Source: Vibrio sp. PID17_43
GTDB taxonomy: Bacteria; Pseudomonadota; Gammaproteobacteria; Enterobacterales; Vibrionaceae
Assembly (NCBI RefSeq): GCF_002608565.1
Contig: NZ_LIXM01000009.1
Span: 62,001 to 126,000 of the forward strand
Direction of reading: 5' to 3'
Length of the DNA stretch: 64,000 nt
Within the stretch, counting starts at the first letter, position 1, and the number at the start of each line of letters is the position of its first letter. The notes under the pieces were generated by a model. It did no database searches, was not told where the DNA came from, and saw only the letters and a program-made list of their open reading frames with translations. The position numbers and the translations under genes are program-made. Positions 9,100 through 18,212 of this stretch are shown here, piece after piece.

Positions 9100-10044
9100 A
9101 TGAACCAGTTATCAGAGAGTTACAAGGTGAGATTGATCAAGCTCGTGCCGGGGAGCGTCGCATTTGTTAAATATTTGCTTAAGCGCATGACACATGATCG
9201 CGTGAATGTGAATGCCGGCTATCTTGCTTATATCACTCTGTTGTCTATTGTACCGATGTTGACCGTTCTGTTATCGATACTGTCTCAATTCCCGGTATTT
9301 GAAAACGTTGGTGATGTGCTTCAAGGCTATATCATCGACAACTTTGTCCCTGCATCAGGAGACGCAGTAAGAACGGCGCTACAAGAGTTTGTCGCGAATA
9401 CCGGTAAGATGACGGCGGTTGGCGGTGCGTTTTTGTTTGTCGCGGCGTTAATGCTGATCTCCAATATTGATAAGAACTTAAACTATATCTGGCGAGTAAA
9501 AGATAAGCGTCGACCAGTTTTTTCATTCTCAATGTACTGGATGGTGCTTACGTTAGGGCCTATTTTGGTGGGGGCCAGTATTGCGGCGACGTCGTATGTG
9601 ACATCGTTAAAAATTATCGACAATGAAACGCTTACAGGAGCCTATAACGTGTTCTTGCGTTGGCTACCATTTCTGTTGTCTTTCTTTGCTTTTATGGGCC
9701 TGTACTTACTTGTTCCGAATAAGAAAGTATACCTGTCCCATGGTACCGTTGGGGCGGCCATTGCGGCGTTATTGTTTGAGTTGAGTAAGAAGGGGTTTGC
9801 TTTTTACATTACTCAATTCCCATCTTATCAGCTCATTTACGGTGCATTAGCGGCCATTCCGATCCTATTTGTTTGGGTGTATTTGTGCTGGTTGATTGTA
9901 CTGATTGGCGCAGAAGTCACGGCTGCACTTGGTGAAAGAGAGCACTGGAGTGATAACTTAGAAATGATACACTCGACCGCTGAATCTCAATTAACAAATG
10001 AAGGAAGCGAGAGTCGTGATAGCGCTAATCCAACGAGTCAGTGA
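9100..10044 (+). CDS. YihY/BrkB family inner membrane protein
   Basis: This is a 314-residue polytopic membrane protein of the YihY/BrkB (formerly RNase BN) family. About six hydrophobic segments are visible, for example [19 protein letters not shown] near residue 50, [63 protein letters not shown] and [20 protein letters not shown]. The family motif [13 protein letters not shown] is present. The cytoplasmic C-terminal tail is polar. Its molecular role is not settled. The end of the gene overlaps the start of dtd by 29 nt, as in many gammaproteobacteria, so the two genes are translationally linked. Confidence 0.92.
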   Translation: MNQLSESYKVRLIKLVPGSVAFVKYLLKRMTHDRVNVNAGYLAYITLLSIVPMLTVLLSILSQFPVFENVGDVLQGYIIDNFVPASGDAVRTALQEFVANTGKMTAVGGAFLFVAALMLISNIDKNLNYIWRVKDKRRPVFSFSMYWMVLTLGPILVGASIAATSYVTSLKIIDNETLTGAYNVFLRWLPFLLSFFAFMGLYLLVPNKKVYLSHGTVGAAIAALLFELSKKGFAFYITQFPSYQLIYGALAAIPILFVWVYLCWLIVLIGAEVTAALGEREHWSDNLEMIHSTAESQLTNEGSESRDSANPTSQ

Positions 10045-10450
10045 AGCGGCCGTTCGAGTCGATGGTGAGGTAGTCGGTGCGATCGACCAAGGCCTACTTG
10101 TCCTACTTGGTGTCGAGAAGGATGATGATGAAGCAAAAGCAAAACGTTTGATGGAGCGTGTAACTACTTACCGTGTGTTTGAAGACGATGAAGGAAAAAT
10201 GAACCTGAACGTCAAGCAAGTGAGCGGTAAGGTTTTGGTGGTGTCGCAGTTTACGTTACCAGCGGACACCAAAAAAGGCACTCGCGCGGGGTTCTCTCGT
10301 GGTGCACACCCTGCCGATGCAGAACGTCTGTATGACTATTTTTCTGATCTGTGTGAGCAAGAGTTGCCAACGCAGCGAGGCCGATTTGCGGCTGATATGA
10401 AGGTGTCCCTGGTAAATGATGGCCCAGTGACGTTTTGGCTGCAGGTTTAA
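10016..10450 (+). CDS. dtd: D-aminoacyl-tRNA deacylase Dtd
   Basis: Dtd hydrolyses D-aminoacyl-tRNAs such as D-Tyr-tRNA and so protects translation from D-amino acids. The GTG at 10016 is the chosen start: AAGGA lies 10 bases upstream and the product then begins [13 protein letters not shown] as in E. coli Dtd. The ATG at 9998 would add six residues inside yihY. The 144-residue protein has the two signature motifs SQFTL (about residue 78) and [11 protein letters not shown] at the C-terminus, where the Gly-cisPro pair excludes L-amino acids. It is co-transcribed with yihY and followed by a hairpin terminator. Confidence 0.95.
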   Translation: MIALIQRVSEAAVRVDGEVVGAIDQGLLVLLGVEKDDDEAKAKRLMERVTTYRVFEDDEGKMNLNVKQVSGKVLVVSQFTLPADTKKGTRAGFSRGAHPADAERLYDYFSDLCEQELPTQRGRFAADMKVSLVNDGPVTFWLQV

Positions 10451-10507
10451 TTGCACTCGAAAAACCAATGTGCCCTAGCAACCATAACATCATGGTCTAA
10501 GCTTTAA

Positions 10508-10540
10508 GCCCAAGTGTATTGAATTTGCTTGGGTATTTTT
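10508..10540 (+). terminator. Terminator after dtd, possible dispersed palindrome
   Basis: CCCAAG and CTTGGG pair around a 13-base AT-rich loop, then TATTTTT follows. The minus-strand reading begins AATACCCAAGCAAATTCAA and resembles a palindrome at 35821-35850, so the terminator may have come from a repeated intergenic element. Confidence 0.7.
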
Positions 10541-10580
10541 CCATAAGACTTTCATTTGATTTGTACTTTCAAGGATTGAT

Positions 10581-11498
10581 ATGTTCAAACTTATAACGCC
10601 AAAAACAGAAAATCAGCTTAATAAGTACTATCAGTTTCGTTGGCAGATGCTGCGAGAGCCTTGGCAGATGCCGGTCGGTTCGGAGCGCGATGAATTTGAT
10701 GCGATGAGCCACCACCGGATGATTGTCGATGGTCGTGGCCGCCCGATGGCGATTGGGCGTTTGTACATCACCCCAGATAACGATGGTCAGATCCGTTATA
10801 TGGCAGTGAAAAACAATCGTCGTAGTAAGGGGGTGGGCTCCTTGGTGTTGGTGGCATTAGAATCTTTGGCCCGTCAGGAGGGAGCAAAGCGCCTGGTGTG
10901 TAATGCGCGCGAAGACGCGATCGCTTTCTATGAAAAGAGTGGCTTTGAACGTCGAGGTGAACTGACCGATGAACGAGGTCCAGTTCGTCACCAGCAAATG
11001 GTGAAGCCGCTCGATCCAATGGCGGAGGTATTGCGTCGTCCTGATTGGTGTATGGAGTTGCAACAACGTTGGGAAGAGCAGATCCCAATTAGTGACAAAA
11101 TGGGCATCAAAATCAATCAGTATACAGGCTATCAGTTTGAGTGCAGTGCGCAGCTCAATCCAAATTTGAATCCGCATAACACCTTATTTGCGGGATCTGC
11201 TTTCACCTTAGCGACATTGACTGGCTGGGGGATGACATGGCTGTTGATGAAAGAACGTGGTTTACATGGCGATATCGTTTTAGCCGACAGTTCGATTCGA
11301 TATCGTCACCCAGTGGAGCAAAATCCCGTCGCTAGCACGTCACTTGATGGTATCAGTGGTGATTTGGATCGCTTAGCATCTGGGCGTAAAGCTCGCATTG
11401 TTATTCATGTGGTGATTTACAGTGGGGATGTGCCAGCCGTCGATTTTGTTGGCACTTACATGCTACTGCCTAACTACTCGAAATTACTCCGCTGTTAG
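10581..11498 (+). CDS. fabY: Bifunctional GNAT acetyltransferase / hotdog thioesterase (FabY/YiiD-like)
   Basis: This 305-residue protein fuses two domains. The N-terminal half (about 1-145) is a GNAT fold with the acyl-CoA-binding pattern VKNNRRSKGVGSLVL and FYEKSGFE. The C-terminal half (about 160-305) is the YiiD_C hotdog thioesterase domain, with GYQFECSAQLNPNLNPHNT followed by LFAGSAFTLATLTGWGM. E. coli FabY is tied to initiation of fatty acid synthesis, and the same role is inferred. AAGGATTG lies upstream of the ATG. The last 15 bases overlap the end of the convergent AsmA-family gene. Confidence 0.85.
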   Translation: MFKLITPKTENQLNKYYQFRWQMLREPWQMPVGSERDEFDAMSHHRMIVDGRGRPMAIGRLYITPDNDGQIRYMAVKNNRRSKGVGSLVLVALESLARQEGAKRLVCNAREDAIAFYEKSGFERRGELTDERGPVRHQQMVKPLDPMAEVLRRPDWCMELQQRWEEQIPISDKMGIKINQYTGYQFECSAQLNPNLNPHNTLFAGSAFTLATLTGWGMTWLLMKERGLHGDIVLADSSIRYRHPVEQNPVASTSLDGISGDLDRLASGRKARIVIHVVIYSGDVPAVDFVGTYMLLPNYSKLLRC

Positions 11499-13580
11499 TG
11501 TTTGTTCTGTTGCGTTATCTTTGTCACCTGAGGCAGATTGATCTTCGGAAATAGAGGGCTTAGCTGGCTCATTTTCTTCGATAATTTCTTCGGGGAACTC
11601 CTCTCTCGGTTCCTCTATAGTCGGTTTATCGAAGGCATTGTGCTTTGCGGGTTCACTTGTCATTTGGACCGCTTCCGCTTGAACTTGCGCCACTTCCTTC
11701 TGTTGCTTGGGGCTACTTACACATTCGTTTATCTCCACTTCTTTACTGAGTACGTCACCTCTGATGGCCCCGCATACGTCATTTAGCGTATATACAATGC
11801 CACTCAGTGGATTATTTGCCATATCAAACTCGCCCGATATTTTGCCAGTTATGCTTTTGCCAGAGAGGGCAATAGGCTGGATGGAGACCTCGCCACGCTG
11901 AGCATCTAAACGAAGTGGGCTCAATATGACGGCTTTGAGTGAATGGTCAGCTTGTGATTTCAAGGTGGTGTCACGCAAGTTGGCCTCAACATGGCCCGTT
12001 AAGCTATAGGCAAGCATATTGCGATCGCCAACCAAGCCTTGCAAATCTAGGCTCAGGTCGGAGAAACCATTCAGTGCCAGTGCCTTTGGCAAATATGGGT
12101 GGAATAGTTGCAATGGGATGCCATCGGCATTGAGATTGAGCGTCCACGGTTGGCTAGGGGGGCTTAATTCTACTTGGCCAAAGCCTTCAATATAGCCTTG
12201 TTCAAGCGGTGCAAATAAGCGAGTGAGCTGCCACTGACCGTTGTCACTTTGCATTGAAAGCGCCGCATGAGAGGACAGTACTTGGCCATAGCTGGCATTG
12301 ACGACGCTGGCATCGAGTTTTCCATGCCACATCCCCCAGTGTCCGTGGCGATGTTTCACTTCAAGTTGGTCGCCTTCCAAATTCAAACCAGAAAGCTGCC
12401 AGTAAGGTTGTTTAGATAATTGGATGACTTGGCTGCGTTCAATCTCTAATTGCTTAATATCGACTTGTTGGAGTTTTTTTGTGGCGGTTTGCCACCAATC
12501 GGTCTTATCTTCGGGTTGAATTGCCCACTTCAAGCCACTGATGGTAGCGTTGCTGATTTGCCAATGGTGTGGCTCGAAGTGGCCTGATACTCGTACTGCG
12601 CCTTGCTGCCAATCTAAGCTCAGTTCTTGCAGCCGGATCTCGCCCGGTTTGAGTTGGGCATTCAGTCTAGGTTCTACCGCAGTTTGTTGTTGAAAATGCA
12701 CGCTGTCTGCTTGCAGAGAAAGTTGAGCGGTTGTATTCCATAGTGAGAGCGGCAGAGTGGCATTTTCTAGTGACAATTCTAGGTTTTTCCAGTGCCAATC
12801 ACCGTACTCGATATCGGCATTGAGCAGATCGAGACTATTGATATGAGTGATCGTAATTGGCAGTTCTTGCCAAGGCTTAGCGAGCAAGGATTGCAGTTGT
12901 AGGTTGTTGATATTCAGCTTATCTACGGTCACATTCACCAGTGACCAACCTTGTGGGTATTGCTCGCCTTGGCCTGAAACTTCGCTGCCGCGCCAGTTAA
13001 ACGATGCACCATAGAGCGTGCTGTCTTGCGCTCTGTAGTCTACGTCCAGTAGGAGCTTATTAAACGCTTCTCCATTCCAATACCATTGTTCGGCAGAAAG
13101 TTGGATCTCTCCATATGGTATTTGCTGAGTGTCGCTTGACCAAGTCGGTTCCTGGATTTGTATGTTCACCCCATTGATGCTGAATGCATCATCGGCGTAG
13201 TCGAGGTTCTTCAAGGCAATTTGGTGGAAGTAAACCGTGGCTAGGTTTGGCAGAGTTGGCATCCCTTGCTGAAGATCTAGACCATCGATCAGCAAACTAT
13301 CGAAAATCCATTGTCCATCTCGACGAATGTCTGGGTTAAGCCATATATCCACTTGATCAATGAACGGCAGGCTTTCTTGCTTGAACGCAATTCTGTTGAG
13401 GGTGAGATGGTATGGGAACTCGTACTGAACGTTATCTGCTTGCAGTGGTAGGTCGACCAGATCCGAAATCAGATGCCATGTTTGGCGAGAATAGGAGGTG
13501 GTCAGCATGGTTACAAAGGCCGCTGGAATTGCAATGGCGAGTATGAGTATAAAAAGTAGAATCCGACCTGCTGTTTTCAT
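11484..13580 (-). CDS. AsmA family protein
   Basis: This is a 698-residue envelope protein of the AsmA/TamB-like superfamily, whose members are thought to carry or regulate lipids between inner and outer membrane. A single N-terminal membrane anchor (GRILLFILILAIAIPAAFVT, residues 5-24) precedes a long periplasmic region rich in alternating hydrophobic residues, typical of the repeating beta-groove. The DUF490/AsmA_2-type end (about 470-600) includes NADGIPLQLFHPYLPKALAL. The last 65 residues are an acidic, Pro/Glu-rich low-complexity tail not usual for AsmA. It lies downstream of pckA on the same strand but a terminator separates them. Confidence 0.88.
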   Translation of the reverse strand: MKTAGRILLFILILAIAIPAAFVTMLTTSYSRQTWHLISDLVDLPLQADNVQYEFPYHLTLNRIAFKQESLPFIDQVDIWLNPDIRRDGQWIFDSLLIDGLDLQQGMPTLPNLATVYFHQIALKNLDYADDAFSINGVNIQIQEPTWSSDTQQIPYGEIQLSAEQWYWNGEAFNKLLLDVDYRAQDSTLYGASFNWRGSEVSGQGEQYPQGWSLVNVTVDKLNINNLQLQSLLAKPWQELPITITHINSLDLLNADIEYGDWHWKNLELSLENATLPLSLWNTTAQLSLQADSVHFQQQTAVEPRLNAQLKPGEIRLQELSLDWQQGAVRVSGHFEPHHWQISNATISGLKWAIQPEDKTDWWQTATKKLQQVDIKQLEIERSQVIQLSKQPYWQLSGLNLEGDQLEVKHRHGHWGMWHGKLDASVVNASYGQVLSSHAALSMQSDNGQWQLTRLFAPLEQGYIEGFGQVELSPPSQPWTLNLNADGIPLQLFHPYLPKALALNGFSDLSLDLQGLVGDRNMLAYSLTGHVEANLRDTTLKSQADHSLKAVILSPLRLDAQRGEVSIQPIALSGKSITGKISGEFDMANNPLSGIVYTLNDVCGAIRGDVLSKEVEINECVSSPKQQKEVAQVQAEAVQMTSEPAKHNAFDKPTIEEPREEFPEEIIEENEPAKPSISEDQSASGDKDNATEQTLTAE

Positions 13581-13673
13581 CCGACTAAAGCCTGTACGTA
13601 ATGTGGAGTAAGTCGCGAGTCGTTGACTTACTTAGATAGGCTTAAGCTTGTATCAATCTTGGGTGGGATTCAA

Positions 13674-13699
13674 TAAAAAGCCCCTCAAAATAGGGGCTT
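13674..13699 (-). terminator. Terminator of pckA
   Basis: AAGCCCCT and AGGGGCTT form a stem around ATTTTG on the minus strand and are followed by TTTTTATT. It lies about 45 nt after the pckA stop and before the AsmA-family gene. Confidence 0.9.
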
Positions 13700-13743
13700 G
13701 ACGATGGTTTTTGTAGCTAAGTCACGAAGACGTAGATCGTGGT

Positions 13744-15372
13744 TTAGTCGAGTTGAGGACCAGCAGTCACCAATGACTTACCTTCTGCGTTGTCAGTGTA
13801 TTTATCAAAGTTATTGATGAAACGCTCTGCTAAATCTTTCGCTTTGCTTTCCCACTGTAGTGGGTCAACGTAGGTATCACGAGGATCAAGGATGCTTGGA
13901 TCCACACCTGGTAGTGAAGTTGGCACTTCTAGGTTGAAGATTGGAATGTGCTTCGTTTGTGCGTTTTCAATTGAACCATCAAGGATGGCATCAATGATGC
14001 CGCGTGTATCTTGGATAGAGATACGTTTGCCACTACCATTCCAGCCCGTGTTCACCAGGTAAGCTTCTGCACCTGCCGCTTCCATGCGTTTCACCAGTAC
14101 TTCTGCGTACTTAGTTGGGTGTAGCGTTAGGAACGCTGCGCCGAAACAGGCAGAGAAGGTTGGTGTTGGCTCTGTAATACCACGCTCTGTACCTGCTAGT
14201 TTGGCCGTAAAGCCTGATAGGAAGTGGTACTTAGTTTGCTCAGGTGTTAGTTTAGACACGGGAGGAAGTACGCCAAATGCGTCTGCCGATAGGAAGATCA
14301 CTTTGTTTGCATGACCGCCTTTCGATACTGGCTTCACGATGTTGTCGATGTGATGCAATGGGTAAGACACGCGAGTGTTCTCTGTCTTAGAACCGTCATC
14401 AAAGTCGATAGAACCATCATTGCGAACCGTCACGTTCTCTAGCAGCGCATCGCGACGGATGGCGTTGTAGATATCTGGTTCCGCTTCTTTCGATAGTTTG
14501 ATGGTCTTCGCGTAACAGCCGCCTTCGAAGTTGAACACGCCGTCATCATCCCAGCCGTGCTCATCATCACCAATCAGTGCACGTTTAGGATCGGTCGATA
14601 GGGTAGTTTTACCTGTACCAGATAGACCGAAGAAAATCGCTACGTCGCCTTCTTCACCCATGTTGGCACTACAGTGCATAGATGCGATGTCTTTTAGCGG
14701 CAGGAAGTAGTTCATCATCGCGAACATGCCTTTCTTCATCTCGCCGCCGTACCAAGTACCGCCGATCAGTTGCATGCGCTCTGTTAGGTTGAATACCGTG
14801 AAGTTTTCAGAGTTAAGACCGTGGTCTTCCCACTTCTCGTTAGTGCATTTCGCACCGTTCATTACCACGAAGTCTGGTTCAAACGTTGCCAACTCTTCTT
14901 CTGTTGGACGGATGAACATGTTTTTTACGAAGTGCGCTTGCCATGCGACTTCAGTGATCACTCGAATGCTCAGGCGAGTGTCTGGGTTTGCACCACAATA
15001 ACCGTCAATCACAAATAGGCGCTTACCAGAAAGCTGGTTGGTCACGAGCGCTTTTAGGTCATTCCATACTGCTTTGTTGATTGGTTTGTTGTCGTTTTTC
15101 ACTGCATCGGAAGTCCACCACATGTGCTCTTCAGTGGTTTCGTCTTTAACGATGTACTTATCTTTTGGTGAGCGACCAGTAAAGATGCCGGTATCTACGG
15201 CTACCGCACCGAGTTCTGTCACCACACCACGTTCATAACCTTCCAGGTCAGGACGGGTTTCTTCCTCGAACAGCATTTCATAGCTCGGGTTACGAATAAC
15301 CTCTTTGACGTTATGCAGTCCATGCTTGGTTAGATCAAGTGTTGCAGCCTTTGTATGTTCCATAACGGTCAT
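13744..15372 (-). CDS. pckA: Phosphoenolpyruvate carboxykinase (ATP)
   Basis: PckA converts oxaloacetate plus ATP to phosphoenolpyruvate, the first committed step of gluconeogenesis, in the cytoplasm. The 542 residues match the ATP-dependent enzyme. Visible motifs are the substrate-binding [10 protein letters not shown] (about residues 64-73), the kinase-1a P-loop [11 protein letters not shown], the metal-binding kinase-2 stretch [20 protein letters not shown], and the adenine-site region [22 protein letters not shown] lies upstream of the ATG at 15372. The 5' gap of 335 nt is AT-rich but I could not identify a convincing CRP site in it. Confidence 0.97.
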   Translation of the reverse strand: MTVMEHTKAATLDLTKHGLHNVKEVIRNPSYEMLFEEETRPDLEGYERGVVTELGAVAVDTGIFTGRSPKDKYIVKDETTEEHMWWTSDAVKNDNKPINKAVWNDLKALVTNQLSGKRLFVIDGYCGANPDTRLSIRVITEVAWQAHFVKNMFIRPTEEELATFEPDFVVMNGAKCTNEKWEDHGLNSENFTVFNLTERMQLIGGTWYGGEMKKGMFAMMNYFLPLKDIASMHCSANMGEEGDVAIFFGLSGTGKTTLSTDPKRALIGDDEHGWDDDGVFNFEGGCYAKTIKLSKEAEPDIYNAIRRDALLENVTVRNDGSIDFDDGSKTENTRVSYPLHHIDNIVKPVSKGGHANKVIFLSADAFGVLPPVSKLTPEQTKYHFLSGFTAKLAGTERGITEPTPTFSACFGAAFLTLHPTKYAEVLVKRMEAAGAEAYLVNTGWNGSGKRISIQDTRGIIDAILDGSIENAQTKHIPIFNLEVPTSLPGVDPSILDPRDTYVDPLQWESKAKDLAERFINNFDKYTDNAEGKSLVTAGPQLD

Positions 15373-15707
15373 AGGTGCTCCTTATTAGGATTTTGTAGGG
15401 ATTTTGTAATATTGTTTTTAAATTTATCTACTCACATGCTAGCAACGGGGCGGGGAGAAAACAGGGATATAGGTCAAAAAATACCCACTATTTACATGTG
15501 GATTTAGGTGTCCCGTCACATATTGGTTTGAGTAGTTTATCGTGTGCACAATCCATTGCGCCAGAGCAAAGTGATTATTAATCTTTTAAAATTAAGAGGT
15601 TGCTTTATTACATGCAAAGCTAGATGTTACGGGGGTTGGGTCACAAAAAGGCCAGCATAGCGCTGGCCTTTTGATAGGTAAATTACAAGCTTGGTAAGCT
15701 ATGAAAA
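15373..15707. other. Intergenic region pckA-hslO
   Basis: This stretch holds the promoter region of pckA and, at its right end, the hslO terminator. It is AT-rich around 15570-15615. No operator, repeat or small gene could be supported. Confidence 0.5.
15645..15674 (-). terminator. Terminator of hslO
   Basis: GGCCAGC and GCTGGCC pair around a five-base loop and on the minus strand are followed by TTTTTGTGA. It lies 34 nt past the hslO stop. A weaker T-run on the plus strand makes it potentially bidirectional. Confidence 0.88.
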
Positions 15708-16583
15708 TTAATGTAGCGTTTTGCTCTTTGGCTGAGCTTGTACATATAGCTCGGTGATCTCAGATTCGTCAAATGAATATGACGTGCCGCAGTAATCACA
15801 ATGTAAAGAAACTGATCCTTCTTCGGCCAAAATGTCATAAATTTCAGACTTTTCTACCGTGATGATGGCTGCGCCACTGCGTTCGCGTGAGCAACCGCAA
15901 TGGAACTCCACTGGTTGCGGCTCGTACAGGCGAACTTTGTCTTGGTTGTACAGTCGGTATAGCAGCTCATTGGCTTCTAGCGTGAACAACTCTTCATTTT
16001 TTACCGTGTCGGTTAGTTGCTCTAAGTGCTCGAAATCTTCAGGTGTGCCTGTACCATCTGGCATGGTTTGAATCATCATACCCGCCGCGTGTGCTTTACC
16101 TTCATGCTCGCCAGTGCGGATCCATAGACGCGTTTTTAGCTGCTCTGAGTTTGCGAAGTAACCTTCGATCACTTCTGCTAGCGTGTCACCTTCTAGGCCT
16201 ACGACACCTTGGTAGCGCTCACCTTTCTTCGGCTCGATAGTGATCACTAGGTAGCCTTTGCCCATCATGTCATGCAGGCTAGCGTCATCAGCAATGTTGC
16301 CTTCCCAGCGTGCAACGCCACGGATTTTCTGGTCATGGTCACCATTGATAACCGCGAGAGACACCGGACCATCACCTTGCAGTTGGATGGTGATTGAGCC
16401 TTCGAATTTCAAAGTTGCCGTCAAAAGTGTGGTTGAAACGAGTAGCTCACCCAACAGCTTTTGCAATGCTGCCGGATATTCCTTGCTGGAGATAATACGT
16501 TGGTATGCTTCATCCAATTGTACCAACTCGCCACGCACTGAAAGGTCTTCGAACAGGTAGCGGTTTAAAACATTATTTGCCAT
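15708..16583 (-). CDS. hslO: Redox-activated chaperone Hsp33
   Basis: Hsp33 is a cytoplasmic holdase that unfolds and binds clients when oxidised. The start at 16583 is chosen because the product then begins [19 protein letters not shown] as in the family, with GAGGAAAG upstream. The upstream in-frame ATG at 16643 would add 20 polar residues. The 291-residue protein ends with the zinc-binding redox switch: CGCSRERSG (CXC) and, about 30 residues on, CDYCGTSY (CXXC). It follows hslR by 31 nt, the same pairing as in E. coli, and a terminator follows it. Confidence 0.97.
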   Translation of the reverse strand: MANNVLNRYLFEDLSVRGELVQLDEAYQRIISSKEYPAALQKLLGELLVSTTLLTATLKFEGSITIQLQGDGPVSLAVINGDHDQKIRGVARWEGNIADDASLHDMMGKGYLVITIEPKKGERYQGVVGLEGDTLAEVIEGYFANSEQLKTRLWIRTGEHEGKAHAAGMMIQTMPDGTGTPEDFEHLEQLTDTVKNEELFTLEANELLYRLYNQDKVRLYEPQPVEFHCGCSRERSGAAIITVEKSEIYDILAEEGSVSLHCDYCGTSYSFDESEITELYVQAQPKSKTLH

Positions 16584-16614
16584 GGAGTGCTTTCCTCGTG
16601 GGTAATTCCGGCTT

Positions 16615-17001
16615 CTATTGGTGTTTGAACTTGATGATGTCACGACGCTGCTTTTTATCTGGGCGGCGCTCGGGACTTGGGTTATGGGCGTTCAGTTTAC
16701 GTTGCGTCGCCATCTCTTCACGTTGACTGATGCTTGCTTCAGTTTCGCGATAGAGCGTTTGTGCGACAGGTGCACCCATACGTCGGTCGGAGATTTTCTC
16801 GATAACCACGGTTTTCTCTTCGTTACCCTGACGAAGGCGGATCTCTGCACCCAGCTCTACGATTTTACTCGGTTTGCTTCGTTGGCCATTATAGTGGACT
16901 TTGCCACCATCGACCATATTACGAGCGATAGAGCGGGTTTTATAGAATCGGGCTGCCCAAAGCCATTTATCTAGCCTTACGGCTTCATTTTCGGAACTCA
17001 T
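16615..17001 (-). CDS. hslR: Ribosome-associated heat shock protein Hsp15
   Basis: Hsp15 is a small S4-domain RNA-binding protein that recognises 50S subunits carrying stalled nascent chains, with tRNA, and helps recycle them. The 128 residues contain the S4 fold at about 8-75: [20 protein letters not shown] followed by [20 protein letters not shown] Lys/Arg-rich tail follows ([17 protein letters not shown]), as expected for an RNA binder. It lies directly upstream of hslO on the same strand, so the two heat-shock genes form an operon. The divergent gene is gspC. Confidence 0.95.
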   Translation of the reverse strand: MSSENEAVRLDKWLWAARFYKTRSIARNMVDGGKVHYNGQRSKPSKIVELGAEIRLRQGNEEKTVVIEKISDRRMGAPVAQTLYRETEASISQREEMATQRKLNAHNPSPERRPDKKQRRDIIKFKHQ

Positions 17002-17252
17002 AGAACTCTACACTATCTAATCACTGCACGAATGGTGCAATGACTGGTGGATTATTCACCTATAGATGGTGTTAAGGCGGTTTTTTTTCAAGGGAGTTGG
17101 CAAAAACTCAATAAGAAAAAAGGTACAAAATTTAAGTTGTGATATAGTTTGGCGCTCTTTGTTGAGTAGTAATTTTATTGCAAATTTAGCAACGTAGAGT
17201 CGTTTTCGCCTATAACAAGGACGGCTGACGTTAGAATAAAGGAATGAGTTCA

Positions 17253-18176
17253 GTGAAGCGTTTAGAGCTAAGTGCAGGATTATCAAGTAGCCCGCTACTG
17301 GCTCAGATCAAGTCCAATCATCGTGCTATTCAAGCAAAACTCAGTTTGTTTTTAACTTGCCTATTTATTGCCATTACTGGGTGGATTCTCGGTAAAGTGG
17401 TGTGGTTAGTCATGCCTCAAACGGCGGATGTGGCTCAATGGAAACCGTCAGTCAGCGACGTCTCATTGAACAACCAGCGTGATGTCATCGACTTTAATGC
17501 CCTCCAAAGCGCCAATTTATTCGGTCAATACACGGAGCAAAAGCCGGTCGTCATTGAGCAGCCCGTGGTGAAAGATGCGCCGAAAACTCGGTTAAACCTT
17601 ACTTTGGTTGGGGCAGTGGCAAGTTCCAATGCCAACACGAGCCTGGCCGTTATCGCGAATCGTGGTAAACAAGCGACTTACGGCATTGGTGAAGAGATCG
17701 AAGGGACACGAGCGAAATTAAAAGCGGTATTGGTGGATCGTGTGATCATTGATAATCAAGGCCGTGATGAAACTCTGATGTTGCAGGGTATTGAATACAA
17801 GAAGTTGTCTGAAACACCTCAGGCGACCCGACCACAAGCAACGAAGTCAGCTGTCTCGTCAACCGTGGGTGATAAGTTAGATCAAATTCGAGCGGAAATC
17901 GCACAAGATCCGCAGAGCGTATTTAAGTACATCAACATTTCCCCAGTGAAAAAAGAGGGGGGAATTGTCGGCTATCGCGTCTCACCAGGTCGTGATCCGG
18001 CGCTGTTTAATGATGTCGGTCTAAAAGCGGGTGATATTGCGGTGCAATTAAATGGGATCGATTTAAGTGATCCGTCATCTTCAGTACAACTGATGCAGGT
18101 GATGAACGATCCGCAAGAGCTGAATTTGACTGTTGAGCGTGATGGCCAGCAGTACGACATCTATATCCAATTGTAA
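17253..18176 (+). CDS. gspC: Type II secretion protein GspC (EpsC)
   Basis: GspC is the inner-membrane linker of the type II secretion system that contacts the secretin GspD. AAAGGA abuts the ATG at 17244, which is too close, so the GTG at 17253, nine bases further on, is preferred. The difference is only three residues. The 307-residue product has a short cytoplasmic N-terminus, one membrane segment (LFLTCLFIAITGWILGKVVW, about residues 33-52), a homology region near LNLTLVGAVASSNANTSLAV and a C-terminal PDZ domain (about 215-307: GYRVSPGRDPALFNDVGLKA then GDIAVQLNG). It is the first gene of gspCDEFGHIJKLMN. Confidence 0.95.
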   Translation: MKRLELSAGLSSSPLLAQIKSNHRAIQAKLSLFLTCLFIAITGWILGKVVWLVMPQTADVAQWKPSVSDVSLNNQRDVIDFNALQSANLFGQYTEQKPVVIEQPVVKDAPKTRLNLTLVGAVASSNANTSLAVIANRGKQATYGIGEEIEGTRAKLKAVLVDRVIIDNQGRDETLMLQGIEYKKLSETPQATRPQATKSAVSSTVGDKLDQIRAEIAQDPQSVFKYINISPVKKEGGIVGYRVSPGRDPALFNDVGLKAGDIAVQLNGIDLSDPSSSVQLMQVMNDPQELNLTVERDGQQYDIYIQL

Positions 18177-18212
18177 TACTTAGGCAATCTGCGTAAGTTC
18201 AGGGAGACATAC

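Noticed and set aside
15480..15570. Possible CRP site upstream of pckA (TGTGA in the minus-strand reading)
   Set aside because: The second half-site (ACCTA) does not match TCACA at the required spacing.
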